Origin: Carnegiea gigantea
Lineage: Eukaryota > Streptophyta > Magnoliopsida > Caryophyllales > Cactaceae
DNA length: 64,000 nt
Assembly (NCBI GenBank): GCA_029747015.1
Contig: JAKOGI010000574.1
Span: 221,001-285,000, forward strand
Direction of reading: 5' to 3'
Part shown: positions 26,386 to 40,340 of the stretch, in pieces
How positions within the stretch are numbered: the first letter of the stretch is position 1
How the letters are laid out: every line of letters begins with the position of its first letter
Program-made: the position numbers and the translations under genes
Notes under the pieces: generated by a model
What the model was told of the DNA's origin: nothing
Database searches by the model: none
Seen by the model: the letters and a program-made list of their open reading frames with translations, nothing else

Positions 26386-26462
26386 GCATTAAGGTGAGCT
26401 TGCTTGTAACTCAACAACCTTCTTATGGAGTCCGAGGCCATATTGTTCTCCTAAGAGTCTAC

Positions 26463-26465
<3 letters not shown>

Positions 26466-26521
<56 letters not shown>
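26466..26521. repeat. (TA)n microsatellite
   Basis: A pure TA tract just outside the 5' (right) end of the Helitron coding relic. The Helitron terminus must lie near or before it. Confidence 0.97.
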
Positions 26522-26528
<7 letters not shown>

Positions 26529-26829
26529 AAACATAAGTTATTGTTGAATTGAATTAATATATCTGTGTTTTGTTATGAGTAATGACACATACGAACGGGG
26601 GATGTTTTCTTTGTCATTGTTTGATGAATTTTTATTCATTAATGTATTTGTGTTTTATGCACAAAGGTAAGTGAACACATATAGTATGTTAGCCTTGAAC
26701 ATAGGCTCAATTAAATGCTTGTATGATTGATAGTTCTGAAGTAGATTTCATTAGTTGTGTACTCAATAAAATCTTTATAAAGTGAATAAGATGTGTAATT
26801 TGAATAAAGAGTAATATGAATAAGATGTT

Positions 26830-27416
26830 CACCTATATAGATATTGATTAGATATTCCAACCCAAAAAGAACAAAACGTATTATACCCTTATATTTAGTA
26901 TGTGCTTATTTGATGTATTTAGTGTGTAAGTATTTATCATTTTTGTATTATTGTTTGTATTATTATAAATCAAAGTTTTGGATTTTAGAGTGCCCTGTTT
27001 ATTTGTAGTAAATACTTATATTATAATATTCAATATATTTAAGTTACAATGTTTTTGTTCTAATTTCGAATATATGTAAATTGTAATGCTTTTGTTTAAT
27101 GTAGAAAGTGTGCAACTTTTCTAGCTGTACGTTGTTCCAAGAGTTGCATTTTGAAAGATAGGCATGTGTAAATATTTCAATTTGAGTGATCTCAGTCCAT
27201 CTAAATAATTGATATGGCGAAATTCACCTACATAGATATTGTTTGGATATTCCAACCCCAAAAGAATAGAACGTGTTATATCTATCCATGTATTCTGTAC
27301 TTATTTGATGTATTTATTGTGTAAATGTTTACCAGTTTTGTATTGTTGCTTGCATGATTTAAAATCAAAGTTTTGGGTTTTAGAGTGCTCTATTTATTTG
27401 TAGTAAATATTTGTAT
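26830..27416 (+). repeat. Diverged direct repeat of ~190 bp, two copies
   Basis: Copy 1 (about 26,830-27,020) and copy 2 (about 27,225-27,416) share the order CACCTAxATAGATATTG, ATATTCCAACCC, TTATTTGATGTATTTA, AATCAAAGTTTTGG and TTTATTTGTAGTAAATA. The spacing is about 395 bp. No coding capacity is seen. The repeat could be the arms of a small non-autonomous element or an old local duplication. Confidence 0.75.
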
Positions 27417-29112
27417 TCTAATTGATGTATTTATTATAGTAATATGCTATAGCCTTCTATTTATTATTTCCATATTTGATGTATTTATTGCAGTAATGTG
27501 TATCTTTTTGTGGTATTACATTCACATCGAGAGGGAAAGGGGAGAGGGATAGATGTAAATAAGTGAATTAAGAAAAGAACGATAACCATTATATCAAAAA
27601 TATGTCCTCCTCTAATGTTAGCACGTTAATAGACTAAAAAAAAGCAAATTAAAAGTACAAAAACATCTAAAACATATATTAGTTCGAATGATGCTATTTC
27701 TGGGTTACGATCAAAGAGGATTGCATATAAGATATGATATGTCCAAAATTAAGTAGTCAGGTGATGATATGACCAAATAAACTAAGTATTATATTAATTA
27801 TGTTATTTTTTCCTTATAAGATATGATATCACAGTTATATGAACCCAAAAAAAAAAGGAGAAAGTAGGATCACTTAATTTCCATAAATGAGTCCAACCCA
27901 AGACAAGAGGCTCTGATATTTAGGGTTATTACAGCATGCCTAAGACAACATTTAATACTCCCCACTGACTGTCTCTCGCCTCTTATCATTCAGTCATTCT
28001 CCCCACTGACTTTTTATCTTCCCTCTGCAACACGTTCTCTCTTTCCTCTCACCATTTATTGATTCTCCCCACCAACTTTCTATCGCCTCTCACCATTATT
28101 CAACCCAAAACAACATTAAGCAAAAATTAGTTTACTTATTCAATCGGTGAGACTCTGAGAGATGAAGGGATGGGTGAATTAGAGATTCAATTATGAGCCT
28201 AGTTGGGGGTTGGAAGGTGAAGAACCAACAAAGTTGGCGGATTCATTGGTGGAGAGGGCAACATGCTATCAGGTAATTGGTCTTGGTTGGGATCTGAACA
28301 TCCCGATGTGCAATACACTCAATCATGAGCCTGGGTAAATTCATCCCTCTTCATTTATCTTCCTTTCGTCTTCATTGTGGTGTGATTGGCGATTAGGGTT
28401 GTTGATGTTTTGGGGAAGTCAATTTGTGATGCTGCTTCTACTCCTTTTTCAGATCTGTATATTAAATGGCTTCATTCTATGTTCTTCCCACCCCTAATTT
28501 TGCATCTTTAGATCTGTAAATTAAACGACTGCCTGCTAGTTTTCTCTTTCCTCCTCCCAATTTATTTTTGAGTTTGGTAAGGTATTTCTTCAATCTTATC
28601 ATAATTTTCATTAAGTTCGCTGAGATCCAGCGCTTTCATCCCCACAGCGATCTTGGTATGAATCCTCGTCTCCCTTTCTTTCTTGATTTCGGTGCTCTGG
28701 TTTTTTTGGATTTGGTTCATCTTGTTGGGCTTTTTTTTTTGTTTGGGGTGTTCTCTTTCCCCTATTTTGTGTTGTCTTTGTTCCAAGTTGAGATCAGATA
28801 TGCGTGTGTTTGAGAAAGGGAATGGTGTTTTCACTATTGATGGAACCATTTTATTTTTATGAAGACACTCAATAGGTTCCAGTGTTTGTTATTTGTTGTT
28901 CTTTATTAAGTAATTAATTTTAGATCCCTTTAATGTTATCCTTGATAATATGGAAATGCTAGATCTGAATGAGAAGTGGCCTAGCTATCAAAGTCTTCAG
29001 TTTTCAACATCAGGACCCCTAGGGAGAGTTATTCATACACGCATAGTTTTTATTAGCAGAAGAATTTATTTATTTTTGTGTTTGGTAAGGTATTTCTTCA
29101 ATCTTTTCATAA
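27417..29112. other. Spacer with short duplications
   Basis: No exon is recognised. A phrase of about 55 bp starting TTTATTTTTGxGTTTGGTAAGG occurs at 28,561 and again at 29,069. Pyrimidine-rich stretches at 27,950-28,100 and 28,330-28,560 resemble untranslated leaders. The open frames here have no recognisable family. Confidence 0.4.
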
Positions 29113-29756
29113 TTTTCGTGCCTAATGACTGATCAAGGTCTACATTAATGTTTTCTTTAGCTTAATTTTTCTGGGTTTTTGATGTTTTTGTGTGTCTGCA
29201 TTGTCTTGACCTTAAAATCGTGGAATCCGCCTTGAATGCTATTGTTATTGTTGTTGGGTTAGTGTTCTTGAAATGGGGGAAATGTTGAGAGACAAGGACA
29301 AAGGAGGCCTTATTGGGGTTTTCTGATTTTGGGGAAGGTTTGTCCATTTTCAAGAATCCATAGGGAGTGTGTGTGGAAACAGCACATAGGAGCAAAATAA
29401 CGCAATTTGATGCATGCAATTCTTAATCTGTTGATTTTGGCAAGGCCCACTTTTTGTTTGTGTTTGAGTTTGTAAATTGCCAACTTTTCATGTTTGCTTC
29501 TGATCTTGATCTTTTTCCTCATATTTCCCCTTCATTTTAGGCCACTTGTTCTTTACTTATTCTGGGGGGGGGGAGGGGTTGTTGTGGCCCTTATAGGGAA
29601 AGCTTTGATAGTGATATAGGAAAGTTCTTGTTTATTTTCAAATGCCATTAGTTGTATTGTTTGTAGGTCCCTTGCCCCCAAATGGGTAGCTAATATTTGT
29701 CCCAATGGTCATTAGTCTTTCACATGGTTAAAAAGATTATTTATTGATGCCCTTTC
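29113..29756 (+). repeat. 644 bp duplicated segment, copy 1
   Basis: It aligns along its whole length with 32,541-33,183, starting TTTTCGTGCCTAATGACTG and ending ATTTATTGATGC. It contains shared phrases such as GTCTGCATTGTCTTGACC and GGAAACAGCACATAGGAG. Open frames within it are not conserved between copies. It is more likely intronic or leader sequence than coding. It lies 5' of the broken DnaJ gene. Confidence 0.85.
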
Positions 29757-30038
29757 CCTTTCTTTATGTAGGGTATATAGTTTAGAAACGCTTCATGATT
29801 TCCTAAAATTTGCATCTTTTATGTAGAGTCATACGTGTGAATTTTGGTGGGCTCATATCTTTGTGTAACTGAATGATTCCATGCAGATGTGGAGTGCTAA
29901 TAATTGTAGTGCACCCCGCCTAGTATCTATCCTATGGGCCTTTATCTTGTTTAATAACACTCAACTGGTGTAGAAAGGTTTTACATATTCTCGTAACTTT
30001 TGAGACTTTGACTAAGGATGCAGGTGATGGCTTCTTAG

Positions 30039-31970
30039 ATTTTATGCTCAGAATATGTACCAGGCCTACTATGGTTACAAAACTGTAAGGATCATCTTTC
30101 TTTTTTTTAGCTATTTTTTGATGGTTACGTCTTAAGAAAGTAGTATTCTTTTAGCATTGTACTAATTCGCTATGTAGGATCCTCGTGCCTGCCTACAAAA
30201 TAGAGTAAAGTCTTTCGAGCTTGAACAGTCAGGGGGACTAATAAACAGGAAACAGAATAAAATGGGCAAGTGAGGACAATCTTGGTTTATACCTTTTTTT
30301 GGGAATCACACATTTATTGATTTTTAACAATTAGCTCCGAAGTTATAACGTAAGCATACAATGTGGGTCATGTTATCTTACGGATGATGTTGATTGGGAT
30401 ATCTTAAATATGTGCCTAATTTTATTTTGTTGGTTTTTATTTTGTTTGAACATTTTGATGTCAATAACTGAAATGAATGAATACATAAAAAGCAATAAGG
30501 AAACATGCATTTTGATTTTTAGGAGTTAAAATTCTTTAAAACTCCAGGATTTTTTTTGGGGGGCAAAAACTCCAGGATCTAGGAAAAGGGAATGAAATTT
30601 GTTTGTTTAATATAATTTCTATTTTGGGTTAAATATATTTTCTTGGATCTCCAAGTTTCATGTTCGAAAGAATTTTGTAGGTTTAGGTTCTATGGTTCTA
30701 CTTTAATTTGGTCATGTGTTCCTTTGTTCTTGCATTTATCTACTTATGTCAAAAATTTAAAATTTTGATAAACATAAACGTATTCACAGAATACCACAAA
30801 AAAAAATCATAAAGAATATATTATTCCTCCTGATTACTACTGATTTAGGCACACAATTTTTGTTATCTGTGGATTTATTCCCTTTTTTTTTTTTAGGAAT
30901 CACACATCTGACCTTGAACTTTTTAGATGAGGGGTAATTGTGATACATTGCTATAAATGTAGGAAGGTAGAAGAGGACCTTAACAAAGAGCTGGATTTAC
31001 AGATTAAGGGAGCTGAGAAGCCATCTATATGGGGCCTAATTGGGGCTCCCTTTGTCATTCTACCATACATTCTCATCAAAGTTTGAGAGTTCTATCCTAA
31101 TAATGTTAGCCCAAATGTGGACTGAATTAGCTGCAAAACTGATTTTACAGTTTATAGCTTCATCAACTTCAATACCTCGATTTGTGTGAGTCTCCTATTT
31201 TCTTTCTTCCGACTGTAACTTCCTTTCCATGATGCTCATGTATCTTTCATAATTCTTTAGCTTCTTTGGTGGCATGGATGTTGGTTTTGGAGGTACCAAG
31301 CTGAGAAAGCTCTGTGATGCATCATACATCGCACATAGATCACTTGGCATATCTGCTGATGTCTGGATAATTGATATTTTATGAAATTACTTCTTTTTAT
31401 CCCCCAGAGCGATGATTGAATTGGCTTAATTTTGGCATCTTGATACATGTGTTGGAGAAATTTAGAGTTGACTTAAGATTTGTCAATAGAGGCTCTGCTA
31501 AAGCATGAAATTCTAATGATTTTGTCTTGCCCAATTTGTGTCCCAAAACGTGCATATCAGTGATGTACCTACTATCCTAATGCAATATTGAGTGATAAAC
31601 ATGGCTCTTGGGTTGGGCACTTGTGCGTTGTCATAGTTATAGTCGTAACATATGCATCTTGTATTATGGCACGTGCATAAATTTCTATTAGGGTGAGCTG
31701 GGTAGCGCTTTGCTTCTCCACTGCGTGATGATGCTTATGGGAGTTCTCGACTAATATATTGCTTTCTATAATTCTAGGATCCAGAGCCAGAGAAGCTACA
31801 GGCAGAGAGAATTGCAGCCCTGAAGGTGTTGATTCGCTTTGTTTAGTAATATTCTTGCAGTATTTGATTTTCATGTCACTCCTCTATCTAAATTTTTAAG
31901 TACTCACCCTAGGATTTATTTGTTACAAAGAAGCTAAGAAGAGGCAATGACTGAAGAGACAGGGCCATGG
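30039..31970 (+). pseudogene. Fragments of an ERdj7-type (DnaJ) gene
   Basis: Exon-like pieces match plant ER-membrane DnaJ proteins of the Arabidopsis DNAJ50/ERdj7 type. They are 30,039-30,084 (FYAQNMYQAYYGYKT, GT donor), 30,178 onward (DPRA, then off the family sequence), 30,963-31,080 (EEDLNKELDLQIKGAEKPS, then FVILPYILIK, GT donor) and 31,261-31,373 (LLWWHGCWFWRYQAEKA; then, after a frame change, DASYIAHRSL and ADVW). A final piece near 31,927-31,953 (YKEAKKRQ, stop) resembles the basic C-terminus. The J-domain (HPD) exon, most of the membrane/linker exon after DPRA and part of the C-terminal region are missing. ERdj7 proteins serve as ER-membrane co-chaperones. This copy cannot encode one. 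It is a partial, degraded gene copy that retains introns, so it was duplicated as DNA rather than retrotransposed. Confidence 0.7.
31783..31830 (+). other. Exon-like piece of unknown origin
   Basis: Between a TCTAG acceptor and an AAG-GT donor the sequence translates as DPEPEKLQAERIAALK. It looks like a spliced exon, but I cannot place it in the DnaJ protein that flanks it. It may be captured from another gene or may be chance. Confidence 0.35.
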
Positions 31971-32540
31971 AGAATATCGGGAGATAACTAAAGGGGATTT
32001 CTTGGGTGAACTCAGTGGCAGTGAATTAGAGATATGCCATTTCTACCATTGAGAGTTCTATCGATATTCATTTTCCATTTTGTTAGTCTTTTTTTTTAAA
32101 AAAAAAAGAAAATTTTCCAACTTCTTGACTTGGTGACCACGACTCTATCTTTGCTATCCATCTCCCTTTGAAAAATTCTATATAAACCCATTTCAAGTTC
32201 CCTTCGTTCCCTTCTCTCTTTTTTCCTTCTACATTCATTTATCTGCACGAATCCTCAATGTGCCCTTGTTTTCTTCTCTCCTTCTTTGAGGTTCTTCTTA
32301 ATTTTCTCCTTTTCCTAAATTTCAAACCCAATTTATTGCTACCAGCATTGTGGAGATTAATTGGCTCTCTTCAATTCCTTCTGTTTTTTGGCATCACTAG
32401 GTTTGTCTCTTTCTCCTTCGCTTTAGCATTTTGCCCTCAATTCTGGTCTGCGTTTTCTTTTTTGTTTGTGTTCTTGTTTGTTTGCCCATTTGGCTCTGTT
32501 TTATTGCTTGTTTTTGTGATTTTGTTTCTAGGATTTTGTC

Positions 32541-33183
32541 TTTTCGTGTCTAATGATTGATTAAGGCTGCATTAATGTTTTCTTTAGCTTCCTTTTTCTG
32601 GGTTTCTGATGTTTTTGCGTGTCTGCATTGTCTTGACCTCAAAATCATGGAATCTTCCTTGAATGCTATTGTTGTTGTTGTTGGGTTAGTGTTCTTGAAA
32701 TGGGGGGAAATGTTGAGAGCCACAGACAAAGGAGGCCTTATTAGGGTTTTCTGGTTTTGGGGAAGGTCTGTCCATTTTCAAGAATCCATGGGAAGTGTGT
32801 GTGGAAACAGCACATAGGAGCAAAATAATGCAAGTTGATGTATGTAGTTCTTAATCTGTTGATTTTTGCTAGGCCCACTTTTTGTTTGTGTTTTAGTTTG
32901 TAAGTTGCTAAACTTTTATGTTTGTTTCTGATCTAGATCCATTTCTTCATATTTCCCCTTCATTTTAGGCCACTTGTTCTTTATTTTTTGAGGGGGGGTT
33001 GTTATGGCCTTGTGGGGAAAGCTTTGATAGTGATAAGGGAAAGTTCTTGTTTATTTTCAAAAGCCATTAGTTGTATTGCTTGTAGGCCCCCTACCCCCTA
33101 CCCTTAAGTGGGTAGCTAATATTTGTCCCAAAGGTCATTGGTCTTTGACATGGCTGAAAGAATGATTTATTGATGCTGTTTCC
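32541..33183 (+). repeat. 643 bp duplicated segment, copy 2
   Basis: Second copy of 29,113-29,756 in the same orientation, about 3.4 kb downstream, on the other side of the DnaJ fragments. Differences are scattered substitutions and small indels, for example one more G in the run near 32,702. Confidence 0.85.
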
Positions 33184-33418
33184 CGAAATCATGTTAAAAG
33201 GGATATACTATTTGATCTTCATTGAAATTTATACTCAGAAGGACATGAAGAGATGCTTCTAGTGATTCATATATTGATTGAGTGCTACTAATTTTGTGAT
33301 CTGGCTTCTTAATGCATTTATACTTGATTGTTGGTCCTATTTGAATGTTGATCCTTGAAACCATGCTAACTATGTGCATATTGGTTACTGAGGTAGATAA
33401 ACAATTGCAATGGCTTCT

Positions 33419-33754
33419 TAATGCATGTATATCTGGTTTAGTTGCACTCACCAGAACGTAATTAGGTAGCGATCTTGGTACGAATCCTTATCTCGCTTTC
33501 TTTCTCTATTTCTTTGCCGAGTATATACAAAATCAGGAATTACATTAGAAAAAGTGAACCCAAATATAAATAAAAAATACGCATCTTAATGCATATTTAT
33601 TTGGTTTAGTTGTACTCACCATAGCGTACTTAGATAGCGATCTTGGTATGAATTCTTGTCTCCTTTCTTGATTTCTTTGCCGAGTATATGCAAAATTAGT
33701 AATTACAGTAGAAAGAGTGAAGCCAATTATATATGAAATATACCATAGCTTCAT
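33419..33754 (+). repeat. Tandem duplication, ~168 bp unit
   Basis: Unit 1 starts at 33,419 (TAATGCATGTATATCTGG) and unit 2 at 33,587 (TAATGCATATTTATTTGG). Both contain TAGCGATCTTGGTA and TTTCTTTGCCGAGTATAT. The TAGCGATCTTGG phrase also resembles CAGCGATCTTGG at about 28,646, so this sequence family has spread locally. Confidence 0.8.
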
Positions 33755-33949
33755 AATGATAAGATATTATAAAAACTCTAACCTTTTCAATAGCATATAG
33801 GATATTGGTTGCTGCTGCAGTTTGATGGGAAGAAGGCACCAGTGCGATGAGTCTAGAGAGATAGAGACAGATTGTGAAAAGGGGGAGAGAGATGCAAACT
33901 TTGTAGCCTTTCCTGAGATGGCAGCACAGGGCATGGGCTGTTGGGCCGA

Positions 33950-34200
33950 GTGGAATGTGAAAGTTAGGGTGTAACTTCTCATGTGTTTGTGGGAAAGTGC
34001 GGTTTAGGCATTTGCTAAGTTGCTTTTTTTTCATTTTTTTTTTTTTTTAATTGTGAGCTTCAGATGGCAACGCTGGTAGTAGAATGTGGAAGTTAGGGTG
34101 TAACTACCCTTGTGTTTGTGGGAAAGTGGGGTTGACGCCTATGCTGATTTTTCTTTTTTTAGAAAATTTGTTTTAATTGTGAGATATGTATGGTGGGGAT
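33950..34200 (+). repeat. Tandem duplication, ~128 bp unit
   Basis: GAATGTGAAAGTTAGGGTGTAACT near 33,953 recurs as GAATGTGGAAGTTAGGGTGTAACT near 34,082. In both, TGTGTTTGTGGGAAAGTG and a T-rich stretch follow. No coding content is seen. Confidence 0.8.
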
Positions 34201-34302
34201 TTATCACCCAATTAAATCAATGTTTGTGATTTCCTAACTAATCAAAATTTAAGGGGGGAGCAGTCAACTAAACATTTCTTTTATCTATTATAATAGATGA
34301 AT

Positions 34303-36955
<2,653 letters not shown>

Positions 36956-39183
36956 TCCAAGGAGCCTCTTGGTTCTCGAAAATGGATTGCAAAAGAGGTT
37001 ATTGGCAGATAAAAATGGATGAGGAAAGTATTCCTTTAACTGCTTTTAGTACCCCACAAGGGTATTATGAATGCATAGTAATTTCATTTGGTCTTAAAAA
37101 TGCAACCTAAATATTCCAAAGAAGAATGGATAACATCTTCAAAGACCTTAATCATTGTTGTTTAGTTTACATTGATAATATCCTTGTGTTTTTCAAAACC
37201 ATAGAACAGCACAAATGTGATGTATTGGCTATCACCCAAAGATGCATTGACCATGGTGTTATAATTGGTGAGAACAAGTGAATTTATGCTAAGCAAGAAA
37301 TTGAGTTTTTAGGTATAGAGATAAAAGCTGGAAAGATCATCCTACAAAAGTGTATTTTGAAAAAAATAGAAACTTTTCCTGAAAAGATTGAAGATAGAAA
37401 GCCATTAGAAAGATTTCTTGGATGCCTTACCTATGCTTTAGATTTAATTAAAGATTTAGCTAAACTAAGAAAGCCATTACAACAACAACTCAAGAAAGAT
37501 ATGATGTGGATATGGACCACTAACGATTCAAAGATTGTCCACAACTTCAAAAAAGATGAGTAAAAATTTTCCTGTTCTTAATTTACCTAATGAGGGAGAT
37601 GATTTAATTCTTGAGATAGATGCCAGCAATGAGCACTAGCGTGCAGTACTCAAAATAAAAGATGGAGAAAAACTTTTCAAATCTTACAGTGGAAGTTTTA
37701 ATAAGGTAGAATACAACTATCCCACGATGGAAAAGAAAATCCTTGCAATCATAAGGGGCATTGAAAAGTTCTTAATCTTTTTAGCCCCAAAACCTTTTCT
37801 TATTCGAACTGATTACAAAGGAATACTTGGCTTTGTGAAAAAGAATTTATCAAGTATAAAATTGTAAGGGCAACTCCTACGCTAGCAATTACGGCTTAAC
37901 CAGTTTTCATTCTCTATGGCAGACAGTTTAGCTCGAGAACTCGCCAAAGGTGATCATCAAAGCCAACCTCCTGCCAAAAAAAGAGGAAATCCTTATTGAA
38001 ATGCCATTTCTACTAAAACAGGGCTCTCCTTCTAGTAGAGCCCTTATTAATAACCTGAAATTCCATACAAAAGTAAATCACATTTTGGTCTACTATCTAC
38101 AGCCTACCTAATACCCTAAAGATTTTCTCTTATGGAATTACAAATTAATTACCTTAGATGTCCTCATGATATCATAGAAAAAATAAGTTCTCATGTTAAA
38201 AAAAATGGTTCAATGAGTTGTATATAGCCTGCATCGACTTATATTATCATTATTCCTATGATATCTAGGAACCTTAGGGTATAACTATCTACTTTCCCGA
38301 CAAATCTGGAGTTAGTGGTGGTAGTTTTCTAGCAAATTCATTATCTCCAAATGACCCTATCATTAAAGCTTGGGAATAAGGGATGGTCCTTCACTTTATA
38401 GAAATTCCTGATCCAAAGTTCCCATTTTTCTTAAGACTAATGAAATTTCAGCAATGCATACTCCGAAGAATCCATTGGGTTCTTACATCTTCTAAAGATC
38501 CAATAAAAATTCTAGTTAGCAGATGTCTAAATTTGGAAGTGTATAGCACATTAATCGAATATGAAAATAGAAAAATCAAACTAGCGCATCATCTTATTCA
38601 GATCATTGATTACGAGAACCTCGATGATCAACGACAAGAATGGGTTCCTGAACGATGAGAATTAGTTACTGATCCTGCTTTAACATGAGCCATTGGATTT
38701 TTCAATATTTATCATCAATGTTGGGCATCAATTGAACAAGTAAAAATATTAATGCATTATGGAAACACTACTTTCACCCATGGTAATGAGTTTAAAGAGT
38801 ACATGAAGGTGGAAGGAGCAGTGTCAGAAGATGTTTTTGATTATCTCTTTGATGTTAGAGCTGGAAAGTTCTTATCAGAAAAAGGAAAAAAAATCTTTGT
38901 AAGTTATTCGAAAAATAGGATCCATAGCATCTTCAATTAGATGAAGATTTTGATGATTATCCAGATAATGATGGTCTGAAAAATATAATTGGAGATGAAG
39001 GCATGCAGAATCTCAATAATGCTGACTAGTTTTGTTATCACTAAAAGCTTTGAAAAGTGGTTGCCTCATTATTGTACTATTTTAACAAGTATCTGGTCAG
39101 TAAAATAAAGCGTGTACTATAGCCATGTGAAAAATTAGTATGTACTATAGCCTTTAGAGCATCCTATGCACCCCCATCCCCTT

Positions 39184-39190
39184 TATAAAA
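39184..39190 (+). promoter_or_regulatory. TATA box, probable pararetroviral promoter
   Basis: TATAAAA followed by GGAGAGG, preceded by a C-rich stretch (GCACCCCCATCCCC). It lies just after the last viral coding relic, where caulimovirids carry the pregenomic RNA promoter. Confidence 0.55.
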
Positions 39191-39348
39191 GGAGAGGTCG
39201 AATGCTGAGAAGGGACACTGTCATTTGAGGATTCTTGAACACAAGAGAAGTCGGGATTCTCCATTTCTCTATGAACAAGCATCCCTAATAATCTTAGTTT
39301 AAGTCCCTCTTCAAGCTTTCATTGTAATATTTCCACTTTCAAGCTTTC

Positions 39349-39354
39349 AATAAA
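39349..39354 (+). terminator. AATAAA poly(A) signal, probable pararetroviral
   Basis: AATAAA lies about 165 bp downstream of the TATA box. This spacing suits the short terminal redundancy of plant pararetroviral transcripts. T-rich repeats (CTTTCAAGCTTTCAA) precede it. Confidence 0.5.
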
Positions 39355-39420
39355 AGAAAGTTTCCTAATAGGGAATATTATTCAATCGAACCTTATGTCT
39401 TAAATATTATAGTTCCTTTA

Positions 39421-40340
39421 TTAAAGTCTCACTATCCTTTAAAATATAAAACTTGATTAATGACTACGGTCTAAGGTAGGAAACGAAATAGATCGGTGTT
39501 GTGCCTGATCTCAGGATGGTATGGTTGAGATTAGCAATCTCTGTAAACTGGAAGTTAGAAGAACGCCCGGGTCCAGCGCCAACGAAGTTCAGATAATGGT
39601 CGAAACTCTCTAATTAAGTTTTAATTTTTTTGCTAAGTATGGTGGGCTTATAACCATAGAAAATATAATATATAAGACATAAGTAGTACATTGTGATAAC
39701 TAGTACCAGAAAAGTCATTATAAGAAGTTTAATAAGCATATTTCGTGAAAAAATCCTAAAAATTGCTTATTTGCATGTTTTACCCAAAACAGGGGTCTTT
39801 CTATGAGTTTCGAAAGTTTTGGTAAAACTATAAGACCTCAAGGTAGTTAAAACTTCATGCAACAAGGTCGAGGTTGAAAAAATAATTGTCGAAAACATAA
39901 GGGGGGGTAAGTGCAAAATACCCAAAATATATATAAATGGTTACCTCACCCCCACACCCAAACTCAATAATTTTCTTATTTTAGGAACTAAGGTGCCAAA
40001 AAACAAGCACATAATCAATCCAACCACAAATCCTACACAAATCCACAAGTATATAAAAACTATACCATCAAAACACAAAACATAACAAAAAAAGAAAATG
40101 CAAAACAAAAAACGAAACCACTAAAACATAAAACAAAACAATAACAAATTATTAAACATAAAAACAATAGAACTCTTAAAAACAAAGAAACAAAACACAA
40201 AATAAAAACATACACGAAATAAGTAAGGAACTACTAAATAAAAACCAAACAAAACACAAAATATAAAACCAAAAGACTAACAATTATTCACAAAACAAAA
40301 TACACCACCAATAACAAAACACACAAAACAACCACGAGTG
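39421..40340. other. Unassigned spacer passing into an A/C-rich tract
   Basis: Non-coding. From about 39,990 to 40,340 the + strand is almost devoid of G and T-poor, built of words such as ACAAAACATAAAAC, so it is strongly strand-asymmetric low-complexity DNA. The first part may be leader sequence of the viral fragment. Confidence 0.5.

Larger units (their letters stand above)
20434..26390 (-). mobile_element. Decayed Helitron with RepHel and RPA-like genes
   Basis: Two - strand coding relics lie head to tail: RepHel (26,385-21,945) and an RPA-like single-strand DNA binding protein (21,385-20,434). This pairing is typical of plant Helitrons. The 5' end should be at the right, and a 3' hairpin plus CTRR end at the left. 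Neither terminus could be fixed by eye. Numerous stops, frame shifts and altered motifs show it cannot move on its own. Confidence 0.85.
36966..39420 (+). mobile_element. Endogenous caulimovirid-like fragment
   Basis: From about 36,972 to 37,960 the + strand carries degraded RT and RNase H of pararetrovirus type. Short landmarks are MDCKRGYWQIKMDEESIP, FSTPQGYYECIV, the active-site box as YIDNILVF (second aspartate replaced by asparagine), ERFLGCLTYALDLIKDLA and FLIRTDYKG. Such RT-RNase H wording is typical of Caulimoviridae rather than of Ty3/gypsy. In-frame stops occur, for example TAA at 37,108-37,110. Downstream blocks (38,383-38,658 and 38,752-38,940) may belong to the following viral reading frame. 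I could not assign them. A promoter-like region ends the unit. It is an old, non-functional integrated copy. Only a part of a genome is present: no movement, coat or protease part was recognised. Confidence 0.8.

Noticed and set aside
31572..31874. 100-codon - strand open frame
   Set aside because: Antisense to the DnaJ fragments and without motif.
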